DNA of 64,000 nt from Glycomyces luteolus (GTDB taxonomy: Bacteria > Actinomycetota > Actinomycetes > Mycobacteriales > Micromonosporaceae), in assembly GCF_027622875.1 (NCBI RefSeq), contig NZ_JAPZVP010000001.1:301142-365141 (forward strand), written 5' to 3'. The translations under genes were made by a program, and so were the position numbers. Numbering within the stretch: position 1 is the stretch's first letter; each line of letters opens with the position of its first letter. This document shows, one piece after another, positions 1 to 8,350 of this stretch. Under the pieces are notes generated by a model that did no database searches, was not told the origin of the DNA, and saw only the letters and a list, made by a program, of their open reading frames with translations.

Positions 1-1
1 G

Positions 2-361
2 TTCACCGCCCTGTCCTTCACCCTCGGCAACCGGACCTACGAGGGCGGCACCATCACCTGGGTCGACCAGATCGCCATGATCGGCCTCGGCGTCATCGGC
101 GCCGGCATCGCCCTCGCCTTCCTGCGCCTGCGCGTCCGCGCCGACGAGAAGGGCATCGAGGTGACCAACGTCGCCTCGAAGCGCTACTTCCCGTGGCAGG
201 TCGTGACCGCCATCAACTTCACGGACAAGATGACTTGGGCCACCGTGGAACTCGCGGACGACGACGAGATGTCGATCATGGCCGTCCAGGTCAGCGACAA
301 GGAGCGCGCTGTGGCGGCGATCAAACACCTGCGAGCACTCATGGAGCGGTCCCGCAGCTAG
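2..361 (+). CDS. PH-domain membrane protein, C-terminal part (5' end outside window)
   Basis: The reading frame is open from base 2 and stops with TAG at 359-361, so this is the last ~119 residues of a longer protein. It has a hydrophobic segment (IAMIGLGVIGAGIALAFL) followed by a soluble part (RADEKGIEVTNVASKRYFPWQVVTAINF) that looks like the bacterial PH-like domain of small actinobacterial membrane proteins. That family is common next to infC or riboflavin genes. The role is unknown; it is probably membrane-associated. The ATG at 77 is internal to the transmembrane stretch and unlikely to be the true start. Confidence 0.6.
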   Translation, partial: FTALSFTLGNRTYEGGTITWVDQIAMIGLGVIGAGIALAFLRLRVRADEKGIEVTNVASKRYFPWQVVTAINFTDKMTWATVELADDDEMSIMAVQVSDKERAVAAIKHLRALMERSRS

Positions 362-518
362 GTGCTAGTATTGCGTGTCGATCGCACCGTGCCGTCTCGT
401 ATGGCCAGCGGTGCCGCAAGCGGAGTCCAGCTCCCACCCGCAGCCGGGACCCTCTCACGGGGAGTCCGACAGGCGAACGGGTCACGTACGGCGACATGAT
501 CGCCGTGCCCTTGGAGTG

Positions 519-549
519 GACCCTGGCTGACGCCGGGGTCTTTTCTTTT
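519..549 (+). terminator. intrinsic terminator / probable attenuator in the infC leader
   Basis: GACCCTGGC (519-527) pairs with GCCGGGGTC (532-540) over a 4-nt loop with one G-T wobble. The T-rich tract TTTTCTTTT (541-549) follows at once. It sits 158 nt after the PH-domain gene and 137 nt before the infC start, which suits attenuation of the IF3-L35-L20 operon. In Bacillus that operon is controlled by L20 in its leader. A plain terminator for the upstream gene is the alternative. Confidence 0.55.
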
Positions 550-685
550 GGGGACCTCACCCGCGTGAGGCCTGTGCTGGGTCACGCTTGCAACGACAAG
601 CCGCCGGGGCTCCCGCCCCGACGACCGGAACAGCCACAGGGGCGCTGACGTTATGTCAGCGAGAATCGCGAACCAAGGAGGCCCC

Positions 686-1345
686 ATCAGCGATCTGCGC
701 ATTAACGACCAGATTCGGACCAAGGAAGTGCGCCTGGTCGGCCCGGCAGGAGAACAGGTCGGCATCGTGTCGATCGACAAAGCCCTGCAACTGGCCGCCG
801 ACGTCGACCTGGACCTGGTCGAAGTCGCACCCACCGCCCGTCCGCCGGTCTGCAAGCTCATGGACTACGGCAAGTACAAGTACGAGTCCGCTCAGAAGGC
901 CCGTGCCTCGCGCCGCAACCAGCAGCAGACCGTCATCAAAGAGATGAAGCTCCGGCCGAAGATCGACAAGCACGACTACGAGACCAAAAAGGGTCACATC
1001 GTGCGGTTCCTCACGGCCGGCGACAAGGTCAAGATCACGATCATGTTCCGCGGCCGCGAGCAGTCGCGCCCCGAGCTCGGCCGGCGCCTGCTGGACAAGC
1101 TCGCGGAAGAGCTCAAGGACCTCGCGGTCATCGAGTCCGCCGCGAAGCAGGACGGCCGCAACATGATCATGGTCGTCGCCCCGATCCGCCCCAAGGGCGA
1201 GATCGTCAAGGGCGGCGGCGGTGGCGGACGCAAGAGCGGACGCGGCGGCGACGCCGAACAGGCCGAAGCGGCCCCGGAAGCGGCACCTGCGGAGGCTCCT
1301 TCGGAAGCCGCCGACGAGGCGTCCACCGAGACGCCCGAGGCCTGA
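686..1345 (+). CDS. infC: Translation initiation factor IF-3, rare ATC start
   Basis: IF-3 binds the 30S subunit, prevents subunit joining and checks the initiator tRNA. The N-terminal domain begins [20 protein letters not shown] and the C-terminal domain includes [16 protein letters not shown] and [12 protein letters not shown]. The strongest ribosome site is AAGGAGG at 675-681; four bases after it comes ATC (686-688), which matches the usual family N-terminus (ISxxPRIND). The upstream ATG at 653 lacks a good site. Non-AUG starts are a known autoregulatory device of infC genes, because IF-3 itself discriminates against them. The last ~45 residues are a Gly-rich then Ala/Glu-rich tail. First gene of infC-rpmI-rplT. 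Confidence 0.93.
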   Translation: MSDLRINDQIRTKEVRLVGPAGEQVGIVSIDKALQLAADVDLDLVEVAPTARPPVCKLMDYGKYKYESAQKARASRRNQQQTVIKEMKLRPKIDKHDYETKKGHIVRFLTAGDKVKITIMFRGREQSRPELGRRLLDKLAEELKDLAVIESAAKQDGRNMIMVVAPIRPKGEIVKGGGGGGRKSGRGGDAEQAEAAPEAAPAEAPSEAADEASTETPEA

Positions 1346-1428
1346 CCCCGAGCACCTACTCACCGGCCGGAAGCGGGCGCCCTCGCGCGCCCGCCCCCGA
1401 CCGGCATTGAACACAGAGGAGAAGCACG

Positions 1429-1623
1429 ATGCCGAAGATGAAGACCCACAGCGGTGCCAAGAAGCGGTTCAAGGTGACCGGCTCCGGCAAGCTGATGCGC
1501 CGCAAGGCCGGCAAGAACCACCTCATGGAGCACAAGAGCGGTCGGTTCAAGCGCGAGCAGCAGGGCCGCGGCGAGGTTTCCCCCGCCGACCAGAAGCAGG
1601 TCCGGAAGCTGCTGGGCCGCTAA
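1429..1623 (+). CDS. rpmI: 50S ribosomal protein L35
   Basis: The 64-residue basic protein [20 protein letters not shown] has the full L35 signature and normal length. It is a structural protein of the large subunit. The GAGGAG ribosome site lies just upstream of the ATG. It sits 83 bp after infC and 52 bp before rplT, the conserved bacterial order. Confidence 0.97.
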   Translation: MPKMKTHSGAKKRFKVTGSGKLMRRKAGKNHLMEHKSGRFKREQQGRGEVSPADQKQVRKLLGR

Positions 1624-1675
1624 GCCCGCACTCCGTTTGACTACCCATCCGCTTTAAACGCAAGGAGACTGAACT

Positions 1676-2059
1676 GTGGCACGCGTCAAGCGTTCGGTGA
1701 ACGCCAAGAAGAAGCGCCGCGTCGTACTCGAAGAGGCCAAGGGCTACCGCGGGCAGCGCTCGCGCCTGTACCGCAAGGCCAAGGAGCAGCTGCTCCACTC
1801 GTACACGTACTCGTACCGCGACCGCAAGAACCGCAAGCGCGAGTTCCGCAAGCTGTGGATCACCCGCATCAACGCCGCCGCGCGCGCGAACGGCATCACC
1901 TACAACCGCTTCATGCAGGGCCTGTCCCTCGCCGAGGTCGAGGTGGACCGCAAGATCCTCGCCGAGCTGGCCGTCAACGACGCGGCGGCGTTCACCGCCC
2001 TCGTCGAGGTCGCCCGCCAGGCCCTCCCCGCGGACGTCAACGCTCCCGCCGAGCAGTAG
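1676..2059 (+). CDS. rplT: 50S ribosomal protein L20
   Basis: The 127-residue protein starts at GTG after an AAGGAG site (about 1662-1667). [14 protein letters not shown] and the following [14 protein letters not shown] region are diagnostic of L20, which binds 23S rRNA early in 50S assembly. In Firmicutes L20 also represses its own operon through the infC leader; the attenuator at 519-549 makes similar control possible here. Confidence 0.97.
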   Translation: MARVKRSVNAKKKRRVVLEEAKGYRGQRSRLYRKAKEQLLHSYTYSYRDRKNRKREFRKLWITRINAAARANGITYNRFMQGLSLAEVEVDRKILAELAVNDAAAFTALVEVARQALPADVNAPAEQ

Positions 2060-2971
2060 ATGCAACTTGACCCACCCGGGACGGACGCGCTCACCGCGCG
2101 ATCGTCCCGGGTTGTCAATGCCCGGAAGCTGCAGCGCCGCCGCGGCCGCGACAAGGTCGAGCGGTTCCTCGCCGAAGGGCCCCAGGCGGTCCGCGAGGCC
2201 ATCGCCGCCGGAGTGGTGGAAGACCTCTTCTACGACCTCGACGCCGACACCCGCCACTCGGACCTGATCGACGCCGCCGTCGCCGCGGGCGCCCACGTGC
2301 ACCCGTGCACGGATGACGGCCTGGCCGCGCTGGCCGAGACCGTGACCCCGCAGGGGCTCGTCGCGGTCTGCCGGTTCCTGGACCAGTCCCTCCCCGAGGA
2401 GGCGACCCTGGTCGCGGTGCTCCACGGCATCACCGACCCCGGCAACGCCGGGACGGTGCTCCGTGCCGCCGACGCCGCCGGAGCCGATTGCGTGGTCTTC
2501 GCGACCGACTCGGTCGACCCCTACAACGGCAAGTGCGTGCGCTCCTCCGCCGGGAGCCTCTTCCACCTGCCGGTGGTCCGCGCCGCCGACACTGCCGACG
2601 CGCTCGACCTGTTCCCGCACGCCCAGATCCTCGCCGCGGCGGCTGACGGGGACGACCTGTACGCCCTGGACAGCGCTGGGGACTTGGACTCGCCCACGGT
2701 TTGGCTTTTCGGCTCCGAGGCCCATGGCCTCGACGAAGCCACCGCTGCTTTGGCGCACCGCAAGGTGGGCGTCCCGATCTGGGGCAAAGCCGAGAGCTTG
2801 AACCTGGCCGTTGCGGCCGGGGTTTGCCTTTACGCGAGTGCGGCCGCTCAGCGCCGGAAGTTAGACTTGTGGCATGTCAATCGGCTCTCGCGAATTTATC
2901 CAGCCCGCCGGGTGCGGGCTGTGGCGTTAGTCGTCCACGTCTCCAGTCTTGGCGACGCTTGCGAGCCATAA
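2060..2971 (+). CDS. TrmH/SpoU family RNA 2'-O-methyltransferase
   Basis: The ATG abuts the rplT stop with no gap, which implies translational coupling. The protein has an N-terminal substrate-binding region (RNARKLQRRRGRDKVERFLAEG) and the SPOUT knot motifs NAGTVLRAADAAGA, LFGSEAHGL and ESLNLAVAAGVCLYASAA. It likely methylates a ribose in rRNA with S-adenosylmethionine. The family normally ends soon after the last motif (around residue 270); this frame runs ~35 residues further through sequence that also looks like the pheST leader, so the tail is probably non-homologous. A TrmH gene between rplT and pheS is the normal actinobacterial arrangement. Confidence 0.9.
   Translation: MQLDPPGTDALTARSSRVVNARKLQRRRGRDKVERFLAEGPQAVREAIAAGVVEDLFYDLDADTRHSDLIDAAVAAGAHVHPCTDDGLAALAETVTPQGLVAVCRFLDQSLPEEATLVAVLHGITDPGNAGTVLRAADAAGADCVVFATDSVDPYNGKCVRSSAGSLFHLPVVRAADTADALDLFPHAQILAAAADGDDLYALDSAGDLDSPTVWLFGSEAHGLDEATAALAHRKVGVPIWGKAESLNLAVAAGVCLYASAAAQRRKLDLWHVNRLSRIYPARRVRAVALVVHVSSLGDACEP
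2874..2930 (+). CDS. candidate leaderless leader peptide upstream of pheS (18 aa)
   Basis: An ATG at 2874 opens an 18-codon frame (MSIGSREFIQPAGCGLWR) ending in TAG at 2928-2930. The hexamer TAGACT (2862-2867) lies 6 nt upstream, the spacing expected if transcription starts at the ATG itself. Codon 8 is the rare Phe codon TTT. The frame overlaps the 3' end of the TrmH gene in another frame. It precedes paired hairpins and a terminator-like stem before pheS, so it may be the sensor of an attenuator. It has only one Phe, unlike the E. coli pheST leader, so this is tentative. Confidence 0.3.
   Translation: MSIGSREFIQPAGCGLWR
2901..2921 (+). promoter_or_regulatory. leader hairpin able to compete with the pheS attenuator
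   Basis: CAGCCCG (2901-2907) is perfectly complementary to CGGGCTG (2915-2921). The same CGGGCTG recurs at 2982-2988 inside the 5' arm of the terminator-like stem, so the first arm could pair with either copy. This is the layout of a termination/antitermination switch. Seen in sequence only; no structure was calculated. Confidence 0.4.
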
Positions 2972-2979
2972 ATGCGCCT

Positions 2980-3009
2980 GGCGGGCTGCGGCCGAGCCGC
3001 CTGCCTTTT
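2980..3009 (+). terminator. terminator-like hairpin upstream of pheS
   Basis: GGCGGGCT (2980-2987) pairs with AGCCGCC (2995-3001) with one bulged G, followed by TGCCTTTT. It lies 37 nt before the pheS start. It may end the infC-rplT-trmH transcript or act as the pheST attenuator. Confidence 0.45.
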
Positions 3010-3045
3010 CTAGACTCCTTTAGGTCCCGCCAGGAGAAAGACGTT

Positions 3046-4107
3046 ATGAGCACAGACATTGAGGCTGGCCTGCTCCAGCCCGAGGCCCTCGCCGGGGCCG
3101 TCAAGGACGCCGCCGCGATCATCGCGGCCGCCTCCAACCTTGAGGAACTCGCCGCCGCCAAGTCCGCCACGCTCGGTGACAAGGCACCGGTTTCCTTGGC
3201 CCGCAGGGCTATCGGTTCGATCCCGGGCAAGGAGCGCGGTGAGGCCGGCCGCAACGTGAACGCCGCCCGCACCGAGATCACCGGCCTGTACGAGGCCCGC
3301 GAGGAGATCCTCAAGGCCGCCGAGGCCGCGCGCATCCTCCGCGAGGAGACCGTCGACGTCACGGCCCGCACGGCCCGCCGCCGCGAAGGCGCGCGCCACC
3401 CGATCAACGTCCAGATGGACCGCATCGCCGACCTGTTCGTCGCCATGGGCTACGAGATCGGCGAAGGCCCCGAGGTCGAGCTGGAATGGTTCAACTTCGA
3501 CGCGCTCAACATCCACCCGGACCACCCGGCCCGGACCATGATGGACACCTTCCACATCGCCGACGGCAAGGGCGAGTACGGCTCGAACATGGTGCTGCGC
3601 ACGCACACCTCGACCGTGCAGATCCACACCATGCTCACGCAGGAGCCGCCGATCTACACGGTCGCGCCCGGCCGCGTGTACCGGACCGACGAGGTCGACG
3701 CGACGCACTCGCCCGTGTTCCACCAGACCGAGGGCCTCGTGGTCGACAAGGGCATCACCATGGCCGATCTCAAGGGCACGCTCGACCACTTCGCGAAGTC
3801 GGTCTTCGGCGCCGAGGCGATCACCCGCCTGCGCCCCTCGTACTTCCCGTTCACCGAGCCGAGCGCCGAGGTCGACGTCTGGTTCGCCGCGCACAAGGAC
3901 GGGCCGCGCTGGATCGAGTGGGGGGGCTGCGGCATGGTCAACCCGCGCGTGCTGCGCGCCTGCGGGATCGACCCCGACGTGTACTCGGGCTTCGCGTTCG
4001 GGATGGGCGTGGAGCGCGCGCTCATGCTGCGCCACGGCATCACCGACCTGCGCGACATCATCGACGGCGACGTCCGGTTCCCCGCCGGGCTGAAGGTGGA
4101 GGAGTAG
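3046..4107 (+). CDS. pheS: Phenylalanyl-tRNA synthetase alpha subunit
   Basis: The 353-residue catalytic subunit of the alpha2beta2 enzyme charges tRNA-Phe. An N-terminal coiled-coil arm (residues ~15-100) is followed by the class II core: ITRLRPSYFPFTEPSAEVDV, the GGCGMVNPRVL segment and motif 3 GFAFGMGVERALMLRHGI. The ATG at 3046 follows AGGAGA (3032-3037) and gives the usual length; the frame remains open upstream but that stretch belongs to the TrmH region. pheT starts 3 bp after the stop. Confidence 0.97.
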   Translation: MSTDIEAGLLQPEALAGAVKDAAAIIAAASNLEELAAAKSATLGDKAPVSLARRAIGSIPGKERGEAGRNVNAARTEITGLYEAREEILKAAEAARILREETVDVTARTARRREGARHPINVQMDRIADLFVAMGYEIGEGPEVELEWFNFDALNIHPDHPARTMMDTFHIADGKGEYGSNMVLRTHTSTVQIHTMLTQEPPIYTVAPGRVYRTDEVDATHSPVFHQTEGLVVDKGITMADLKGTLDHFAKSVFGAEAITRLRPSYFPFTEPSAEVDVWFAAHKDGPRWIEWGGCGMVNPRVLRACGIDPDVYSGFAFGMGVERALMLRHGITDLRDIIDGDVRFPAGLKVEE

Positions 4108-4110
4108 ACG

Positions 4111-6576
4111 ATGAGGATTCCCGTTTCCTGGCTCGCCGAGTACGCCGCCCTGCCCGATGACCTGACCACGGAGGCGCTGGACGCCGTCCTGGTCGAGGCC
4201 GGGCTCGAAGTCGAAGAGGTCGACGACCTGCGCGGCCGCGTGACCGGCCCGCTCGTGGTCGGCCGGGTGGCCTCCATCGAGGAGCTCACCGAGTTCAAGA
4301 AGCCGATCCGCCACTGCTGGGTGGAGGTCGGCGAGGCCGAGCCGCGCTCGGTCATCTGCGGCGCGCGGAACTTCGCCGAAGGCGACCTCGTCGTCGTGGC
4401 GCTGCCGGGCGCGGAGCTGCCCGGCGGTTTCAAGATCGGTTCGCGCAAGACCTACGGCCGCCTCTCGGACGGCATGATCTGCTCGGCCCGCGAACTCGGC
4501 GTATCCGACGACCACGAGGGCATCATCGTCCTCGAGAGCGGCACCGTGGGCGAGGACGCCCGCCCGGTCGTCGGCCTCGACGACGTCGTGTTCGAGCTCG
4601 CGATCACCCCGGACATGGGCTACTGCTTCTCCGTGCGCGGCATCGCCCGCGAGGTCGCGCACCGTCTCGGAGTCGCGTTCACCGACCCGGCCGCGAAGGC
4701 CGTCGAGCCCGCCGCGACCGAGCACCCGCCCTACCCGGTGCGGGTCGAGACCGACGGCTGCTCGCGCTTCACGCTGCGCGAGGTGCGCGATGTGGACGCC
4801 AACGCGGAGTCGCCGGAGTGGATGGCCAAGCGGCTCACCCAGGCCGGGATGCGCCCGCTGGGCCTGGCCGTGGACGTCACGAACTACCTGATGCTCGAGC
4901 TGGGGCACCCGCTGCACGCCTTCGACCGCGACGCCCTCGAGGACGTCATGGTCGTGCGCCGGGCGAAAGCGGGCGAGACCCTGACCACCTTGGACGACGT
5001 GGAGCGCAAGCTCGACCCCGAGGACATGGTCATCACCGACGGCACCGGCCCGCTCTCGCTCGCCGGCGTGATGGGCGGCCAGACCTCCGAGGTCGGGCCG
5101 ACCACTCGCAATGTGCTCATCGAAGCGGCGCACTGGAACCCGACGGCGATCGCCCGCACCTCGCGGCGGCACAAGCTGACCTCGGAGGCCTCGAAGCGCT
5201 ACGAGCGCGGCGCCGACGCGGCGATCTCGCTGCTCGCCGCCCAGCGCGCGGCGGACCTCCTGGTCGAGTACGGCGGCGGCACCCTCGTCGACGCGGTGGC
5301 CGATATCGACCACCGGGAGCCGATCACGCCGATCACGATCCCGGTCGATCTGCCTTCGAAGACCATCGGCGTCGATTACGACCGCTCCACTGTGGTCGCC
5401 ATGCTCGAGGCCGCGGGGTGCACCGTGGAGGGCGACGAGGTGCTGACGGTGACGCCGGCGTCGTGGCGTCCCGACCTGACCGACCCGGCCGACCTCGTCG
5501 AGGAGGTGGCCCGCCTGCACGGCTACGGCCACATCCCGTCGAGCATCCCGCGCGCGATCGCGGGGACCGGCCTGACCTCCTCGCAGCGGCGCCGCCGCCG
5601 CGTGGCCCGCGCCTTGGCGGACAACGGCTTCGTGGAGACCTACACGTTCCCGTTCGTCTCGCGCGACCGCGCCGACGAGCTGGGCCTGGACGAGAAGGAC
5701 CCGCAGCGCGAGGCCGTCGCCGTCCTCAACCCGCTCGACGACGCGGCCCCCCTGCTGCGCACCACCGTGCTCGCGAGCCTGGTGAACGCGGTCCGCATCA
5801 ACCTTTCGCGCGGCGCCAAGGACCTCGCGGTGTTCGAGGAGGGCCTGGTCTTCCAGCCCGCCGAGGGCTGGAGCGACCTCGAAGTGGTCGAGCTGCCGGT
5901 CTCCAAGCGTCCCGAGGACGAGGCGATCGCGGCCGCGATCCGGCGGCTGCCGGTGCAGCCGCGCCACGTTGCGGCAGTGCTGTGCGGGCAGGCCGTGCCC
6001 GCCGGTGTCGACGCGCCCGGACGGGCTGTGGACTGGGCCGACGCGGTCGAGGCCGCCGAGGTCGTGGCGGCCGCTTCGGGCGTGACGCTCGATGTGGCCC
6101 AAGGGGAGGCCGCGCCGTGGCACCCGGGCCGGTGCGCGGCGCTGCGGGTGGACGGCGTCGTCGTCGGCCACGCGGGCGAGCTGCACCCGGAGGTCTGCGA
6201 GCGCCTCGGCCTGCCGCGGCGCACCGCCGCGATGGAGCTGGACTTGACGGCCCTGCCGCTGCCGGACCTGGCGCCCGCGCCGGTCATCTCGCACTTCCCG
6301 GCGACGCTCATCGACGTGGCGATCGTGGTCGGCGAGACGGTCCCGGCGGGCGAGGTCGAGGCGGCCCTGCGCGCAGGCGCGGGGGAGCTGCTCGACTCGC
6401 TTCGGCTCTTCGACGTCTACCGCGACGCGAAGCTCGGTGAAGGCAAGAAGTCGCTCGCCTTCAAGCTGGAGCTGCGCGCCGCCGACCGGACGCTCACCAA
6501 CGAGGAGGGCGTGGCCGTCCGCGACGCGGCTGTCGCGGTCGCCGCAGAGCGCTTCGGTGCGGCCATTCGGGAGTAA
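4111..6576 (+). CDS. pheT: Phenylalanyl-tRNA synthetase beta subunit
   Basis: The 821-residue protein has the standard PheT order: N-terminal MRIPVSWLAEYAALP, a tRNA-binding OB-fold (GRVASIEELTEFKKP, residues ~45-150), B3/B4 editing region, B5 domain (SKTIGVDYDRSTVVAMLEAAGC), catalytic-like core and the C-terminal anticodon-binding FDX-ACB domain (PVISHFPATLIDVAIVV to the end). Length is typical. It is coupled to pheS by a 3-bp gap and ends before a strong terminator at 6591. Confidence 0.97.
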   Translation: MRIPVSWLAEYAALPDDLTTEALDAVLVEAGLEVEEVDDLRGRVTGPLVVGRVASIEELTEFKKPIRHCWVEVGEAEPRSVICGARNFAEGDLVVVALPGAELPGGFKIGSRKTYGRLSDGMICSARELGVSDDHEGIIVLESGTVGEDARPVVGLDDVVFELAITPDMGYCFSVRGIAREVAHRLGVAFTDPAAKAVEPAATEHPPYPVRVETDGCSRFTLREVRDVDANAESPEWMAKRLTQAGMRPLGLAVDVTNYLMLELGHPLHAFDRDALEDVMVVRRAKAGETLTTLDDVERKLDPEDMVITDGTGPLSLAGVMGGQTSEVGPTTRNVLIEAAHWNPTAIARTSRRHKLTSEASKRYERGADAAISLLAAQRAADLLVEYGGGTLVDAVADIDHREPITPITIPVDLPSKTIGVDYDRSTVVAMLEAAGCTVEGDEVLTVTPASWRPDLTDPADLVEEVARLHGYGHIPSSIPRAIAGTGLTSSQRRRRRVARALADNGFVETYTFPFVSRDRADELGLDEKDPQREAVAVLNPLDDAAPLLRTTVLASLVNAVRINLSRGAKDLAVFEEGLVFQPAEGWSDLEVVELPVSKRPEDEAIAAAIRRLPVQPRHVAAVLCGQAVPAGVDAPGRAVDWADAVEAAEVVAAASGVTLDVAQGEAAPWHPGRCAALRVDGVVVGHAGELHPEVCERLGLPRRTAAMELDLTALPLPDLAPAPVISHFPATLIDVAIVVGETVPAGEVEAALRAGAGELLDSLRLFDVYRDAKLGEGKKSLAFKLELRAADRTLTNEEGVAVRDAAVAVAAERFGAAIRE

Positions 6577-6590
6577 TCCCTGTAACTGTT

Positions 6591-6632
6591 TGGGGCGCAA
6601 CATCGCAGGTGCGATGGTGCGCCCCATTTGAT
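6591..6632 (+). terminator. intrinsic terminator of pheST
   Basis: TGGGGCGC (6591-6598) pairs with GCGCCCCA (6619-6626); inside it ATCGCA (6602-6607) pairs with TGCGAT (6610-6615), separated by symmetric 3-nt internal loops. TTTGATT follows. Confidence 0.8.
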
Positions 6633-6698
6633 TGTCCAAATGGGATGGTTACGCGCAGTAAACGCTGAGCCGGGGGTTAGCGCATCATCCGCGCCTTT

Positions 6699-6711
6699 TA
6701 AGCTACGTGTC
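6699..6711 (+). promoter_or_regulatory. -10 element of a leaderless promoter
   Basis: TAAGCT (6699-6704) lies 7 nt before the GTG start at 6712, so the transcript would begin at or next to the start codon. No Shine-Dalgarno is present. Confidence 0.45.
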
Positions 6712-8298
6712 GTGAATAACGGGAACCCCTCTCGCGTCGGCAGGCGGCGGAGGCGGACCGGCTCGCAGCAGGGCGGTTCGTCCGGGCACCGTCGGGCCGG
6801 GGCCCGCAGCTCCGGCTACAGCGGCAAGCGCCGCGCGGCAGGTGCGGCGGCCGTCGCGATCCCCTTGCCCGGCAAGCTCGACGACCTCGAGCTGAACAAG
6901 CTCCACCTGGCCGTCGCGGGCGCCGTGGGCCTCGTCATCGCCATCGGCGTCACCATCGTGCTCGGCAACCTCCCCGACGGCGGCGCGGGCGGCGCCGACC
7001 AAGAGGACGCCGCCTACCTCTACGCGGGCGGCCAGGCCCTCCCCGACGATTTCGCCGACCAGCACCCCTCGCTGGTCGAGCAGATCAACGCCGAACTCGA
7101 AGCGCGCTACGGGCTCACCCCAGAAGCGCTCTACGACGAGGCCTCCCGGCCCGACGGCCTCCGCGTCGTCCTCACCCTCGACCAGACCCTCCAGGAAGCC
7201 GCCGAAAAGACCTCCGGCGAGGCCGGCGTCGTCGCCGTCGAACCCGGCACGGGCGCGGTGCGCTGCTACTACGGCGCCGAGGGCGCCACCGGCACCGACC
7301 AGGTCGGCGCCGCCTCGCCGCACCCGCCCTCCTCGGTGTTCGACATGATCACCGCCGCCACCGCGCTCGAAGCGGGCGCCTCCATCGAATCCTGGTGGAG
7401 CGACCAGGACGACGACGTCACGCTCGCCGCGGCCGTCCAGGAGTCCCGGACCGGCGCGATGGACGCCGTCGCCCTGAAATACGGCGTCGAAACGGTGCTC
7501 GAAACCGCGAAGAGCATGGGGCTCAACACCATCGCCGACGGCCAAGGCACCGTCTACGATCTGGACACCGGCGAGTACGGCGGGCTCAACGCCGCCGACT
7601 TCGGCACCTACCCCGTGAGCGTCGTCGACATGGCGAGCGTCTACGCCACCATCGCCGCCGACGGCCTCCAGGCCGAGACCCACTTCATCGAACGCGTCAT
7701 CGACTCCGGCGACGAAGCGATCCCGGCCGAGCAGGAGATCGCCACGAACCAGGCGCTCGCCGAGACCACCGCCCAGGACCTCCAGTTCCTCGGCCTCGGC
7801 GAAGCCCAGGCCATCGAGGACCGCGACTTCTTCGGCGCGGGCGCCGACTACCACGGCGAGACCACCCAAGCCTGGTTCGTCGGTGCGATACCCCAGCTCA
7901 GCGTCGCCGCCTGGGCCAACGGCCAAGCCGCCGCCGACGGCGGTGTATCGCTGTGGCGCAACGTCATCGACACCGCGATCGAAGCGAACGACTACGAGGC
8001 CGAGCAGCTGCCCGGGGCCTCCGGGGAAGGCGAGGACCTCACCGACGACATCGTGGGCGACGACGGCCAGATCGATCCCGACAGCGCCTACTGCGAAGCC
8101 AACCCCGACGCCGAAGGGTGCGACGGCGCATCGTCCTCGCCGAGCGCCTCCGACTCGCCCTCGCCCGACGACACCACCGAAGAACCCGAACCCGACCCCG
8201 ACCCCACCTCCTCGGAACCCGAGCCCGAGCCCTCGGATAGCTCCGAACCCGACCCGGAACCCTCTACAACGGAGGAGTGCAACTGGCCGTTCTGCTGA
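6712..8298 (+). CDS. Membrane protein with a degenerate, probably inactive penicillin-binding transpeptidase domain
   Basis: A basic cytoplasmic N-terminus (residues 1-~60) leads to one transmembrane helix (LHLAVAAGVGLV-like, ~residues 65-90) and an extracytoplasmic domain that aligns with the transpeptidase fold of class A/B PBPs. VVLTLDQTLQEAAEK matches TLDxxLQ, VVAVEPGTGAV matches the VAxxPxTG strand and AWFVGAIPQLSVAAW matches the region after KTG. The three catalytic motifs are all altered: SxxK is S208-V-F-D211, SxN is S245-R-T247, and KTG is H-G-E at 381-383. There is no glycosyltransferase domain. The acidic Ser/Pro/Glu tail ends in ECNWPFC. It is likely a non-catalytic scaffold or ligand sensor at the cell wall. 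The GTG at 6712 is chosen for its leaderless promoter. Confidence 0.7.
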   Translation: MNNGNPSRVGRRRRRTGSQQGGSSGHRRAGARSSGYSGKRRAAGAAAVAIPLPGKLDDLELNKLHLAVAGAVGLVIAIGVTIVLGNLPDGGAGGADQEDAAYLYAGGQALPDDFADQHPSLVEQINAELEARYGLTPEALYDEASRPDGLRVVLTLDQTLQEAAEKTSGEAGVVAVEPGTGAVRCYYGAEGATGTDQVGAASPHPPSSVFDMITAATALEAGASIESWWSDQDDDVTLAAAVQESRTGAMDAVALKYGVETVLETAKSMGLNTIADGQGTVYDLDTGEYGGLNAADFGTYPVSVVDMASVYATIAADGLQAETHFIERVIDSGDEAIPAEQEIATNQALAETTAQDLQFLGLGEAQAIEDRDFFGAGADYHGETTQAWFVGAIPQLSVAAWANGQAAADGGVSLWRNVIDTAIEANDYEAEQLPGASGEGEDLTDDIVGDDGQIDPDSAYCEANPDAEGCDGASSSPSASDSPSPDDTTEEPEPDPDPTSSEPEPEPSDSSEPDPEPSTTEECNWPFC

Positions 8299-8350
8299 CC
8301 CAGAGTGCTACGGTGCTGGCGCAAGCTCGCCCAACCTCAAGGAGCCCGCG

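Noticed and set aside
653-685. ATG start for infC at 653
   Set aside because: No good ribosome site there; AAGGAGG is placed for ATC 686 and the family N-terminus starts there.
3010-6639. 1209-codon frame on the minus strand opposite pheST
   Set aside because: It is the antisense shadow of GC-rich codons; pheS and pheT are clear on the + strand.
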